From the NCBI GenBank assembly GCA_902778985.1, contig CACYZS010000025.1:1-14268 (forward strand): 14,268 bases of DNA. Direction: 5' to 3'. Position numbers and translations under genes: made by a program. The notes under the pieces are model-generated. The model was not told where the DNA came from, made no database searches, and was given only the letters and a program-made list of their open reading frames with translations. Positions 13,891-14,268 of this stretch are shown here, in pieces (position 1 is the stretch's first letter; every line of letters begins with the position of its first letter). The stretch comes from an uncultured Ruminococcus sp. GTDB lineage: Bacteria > Bacillota > Clostridia > Oscillospirales > CAG-272.

Positions 13891-13910
13891 TCCCGCGCGG
13901 GCGCGCGGGA
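13891..13910 (-). repeat. GC-only inverted repeat directly upstream of the proS -35 box
   Basis: TCCCGCGC and GCGCGGGA (13891-13898 and 13903-13910) form an 8-bp stem around GGGC, one base from the -35 box. Neither strand has a U-tract directly after it, so it is not a standard terminator. It may be a remnant, an insulating hairpin or a protein site. Confidence 0.4.
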
Positions 13911-13937
13911 CGCAAAAAGTTGATTTTCCCGCAAGAA

Positions 13938-13964
13938 AGGCGACCGACATAACTGCGGTCGCCT
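13938..13964 (-). terminator. Terminator of the minus-strand LRR gene
   Basis: A perfect 9-bp stem AGGCGACCG / CGGTCGCCT (13938-13946 and 13956-13964) has a 9-base loop. On the minus strand it is followed by TTCTTGCGGG, a short and imperfect U-tract. It lies 43 bp past the stop codon at 14008-14010 and before the proS promoter. Confidence 0.65.
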
Positions 13965-14007
13965 GTTCTGTAATCTGTTCGATTTGATCTTTAGGACGTT
14001 TCCCGGT

Positions 14008-14268
14008 TCAGTTCTTTTCCCAGACACGGAAGGTGTAGGTTTGCGTCAGTTTTTCCGCGTTTTCGGCGGGTGTACCGTCGGTCGAAACGGTGATTCCTTC
14101 GTCAGAGAACTCCGGATACACACTGATCAATTCATCGTCGTAGCGGACGGTCCAGTTTCCGCTCGACGCGAACGTGATCGCAGTCAAGGAATTGCAGTTG
14201 TAGAACGCACAGTACCCGATGGACGTAACGCTTGCGGGAATCGCCGTTTCGGTTAACGCGGAACATCC
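14008..14268 (-). CDS. BspA-type leucine-rich repeat protein, C-terminal fragment
   Basis: An open frame enters from the right edge on the minus strand and ends at TGA 14008-14010 after 86 residues. The first part has the LRR_5 (BspA/TpLRR) signature: CSALTETAIPASVTSIGYCA, FYNCNSLTAITF. It then leaves the repeat with SSGNWTVRYDDELISVYP and a 40-residue tail ending FRVWEKN. Such repeats usually belong to secreted or surface proteins. No LPxTG, dockerin or membrane anchor is in the tail. The N-terminal part lies outside the window, so signal peptide and length are unknown. The terminator at 13938 follows. Confidence 0.85.
   Translation of the reverse strand, partial: GCSALTETAIPASVTSIGYCAFYNCNSLTAITFASSGNWTVRYDDELISVYPEFSDEGITVSTDGTPAENAEKLTQTYTFRVWEKN

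Noticed and set aside
11704..13923. Plus-strand open frame spanning the end of trkH, a terminator and all of proS
   Set aside because: It crosses a strong bidirectional terminator and is antisense to proS. No conserved segment is visible.
13822..14007. T-box or other riboswitch upstream of proS
   Set aside because: The predicted proS leader is only about 33 nt, too short for a T-box, and no T-box sequence is seen.

Overview
The window looks like chromosomal DNA from a GC-rich member of the Bacillota, most likely a gut-type Clostridia. The evidence is purine-rich Shine-Dalgarno sites before almost every gene, TTGAC(A/T)-17-TATAAT promoters, hairpin-plus-U terminators, an archaeal/eukaryote-like prolyl-tRNA synthetase of about 480 codons, a FeoB-associated Cys-rich membrane peptide and a BspA-type leucine-rich repeat protein. 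Coding regions are strongly GC-biased at third positions, while promoters are AT-rich. I see no insertion sequence, integrase, phage gene, CRISPR array, rRNA or tRNA. This is core and regulatory chromosome rather than a mobile island.

Layout, left to right. (1) 1-155: C-terminal end of an unidentified protein, closed by a terminator whose U-tract runs into the next promoter. (2) 325-1701: a FAD-dependent dehydrogenase of the COG2509 type, with a terminator-like hairpin in its leader. (3) 1760-5511: an iron module. A DtxR-family repressor faces away from feoA-feoA-feoB and a small Cys-rich membrane protein that starts at GTG. Three copies of one 18-bp dyad lie here: two on the feo promoter and one just before feoB. 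(4) 5674-9194: a cyclic-di-GMP module. A membrane protein fuses a PTS EIIC-like sugar permease domain to an apparently active EAL phosphodiesterase, and is followed by a two-membrane-segment GGDEF diguanylate cyclase. (5) 9347-12199: trkA-trkH, a potassium uptake system. (6) 12379-13821, minus strand: proS, interrupted by one in-frame TAA. (7) 14008-14268, minus strand: C-terminal part of a BspA-like LRR protein.

How the parts work together. The DtxR protein has the residues of the DtxR/IdeR primary metal site and probably senses Fe(II), repressing feo when iron is sufficient. The EIIC-EAL and GGDEF proteins form an opposing synthesis/degradation pair for c-di-GMP, and the EIIC-like half may pass sugar information to the EAL domain. 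TrkA gates TrkH. The observations most worth a second look are the EIIC-EAL fusion with its GGDEF partner, the premature stop in proS, the three matching dyads in the feo region, and an acidic extracellular insertion in FeoB.
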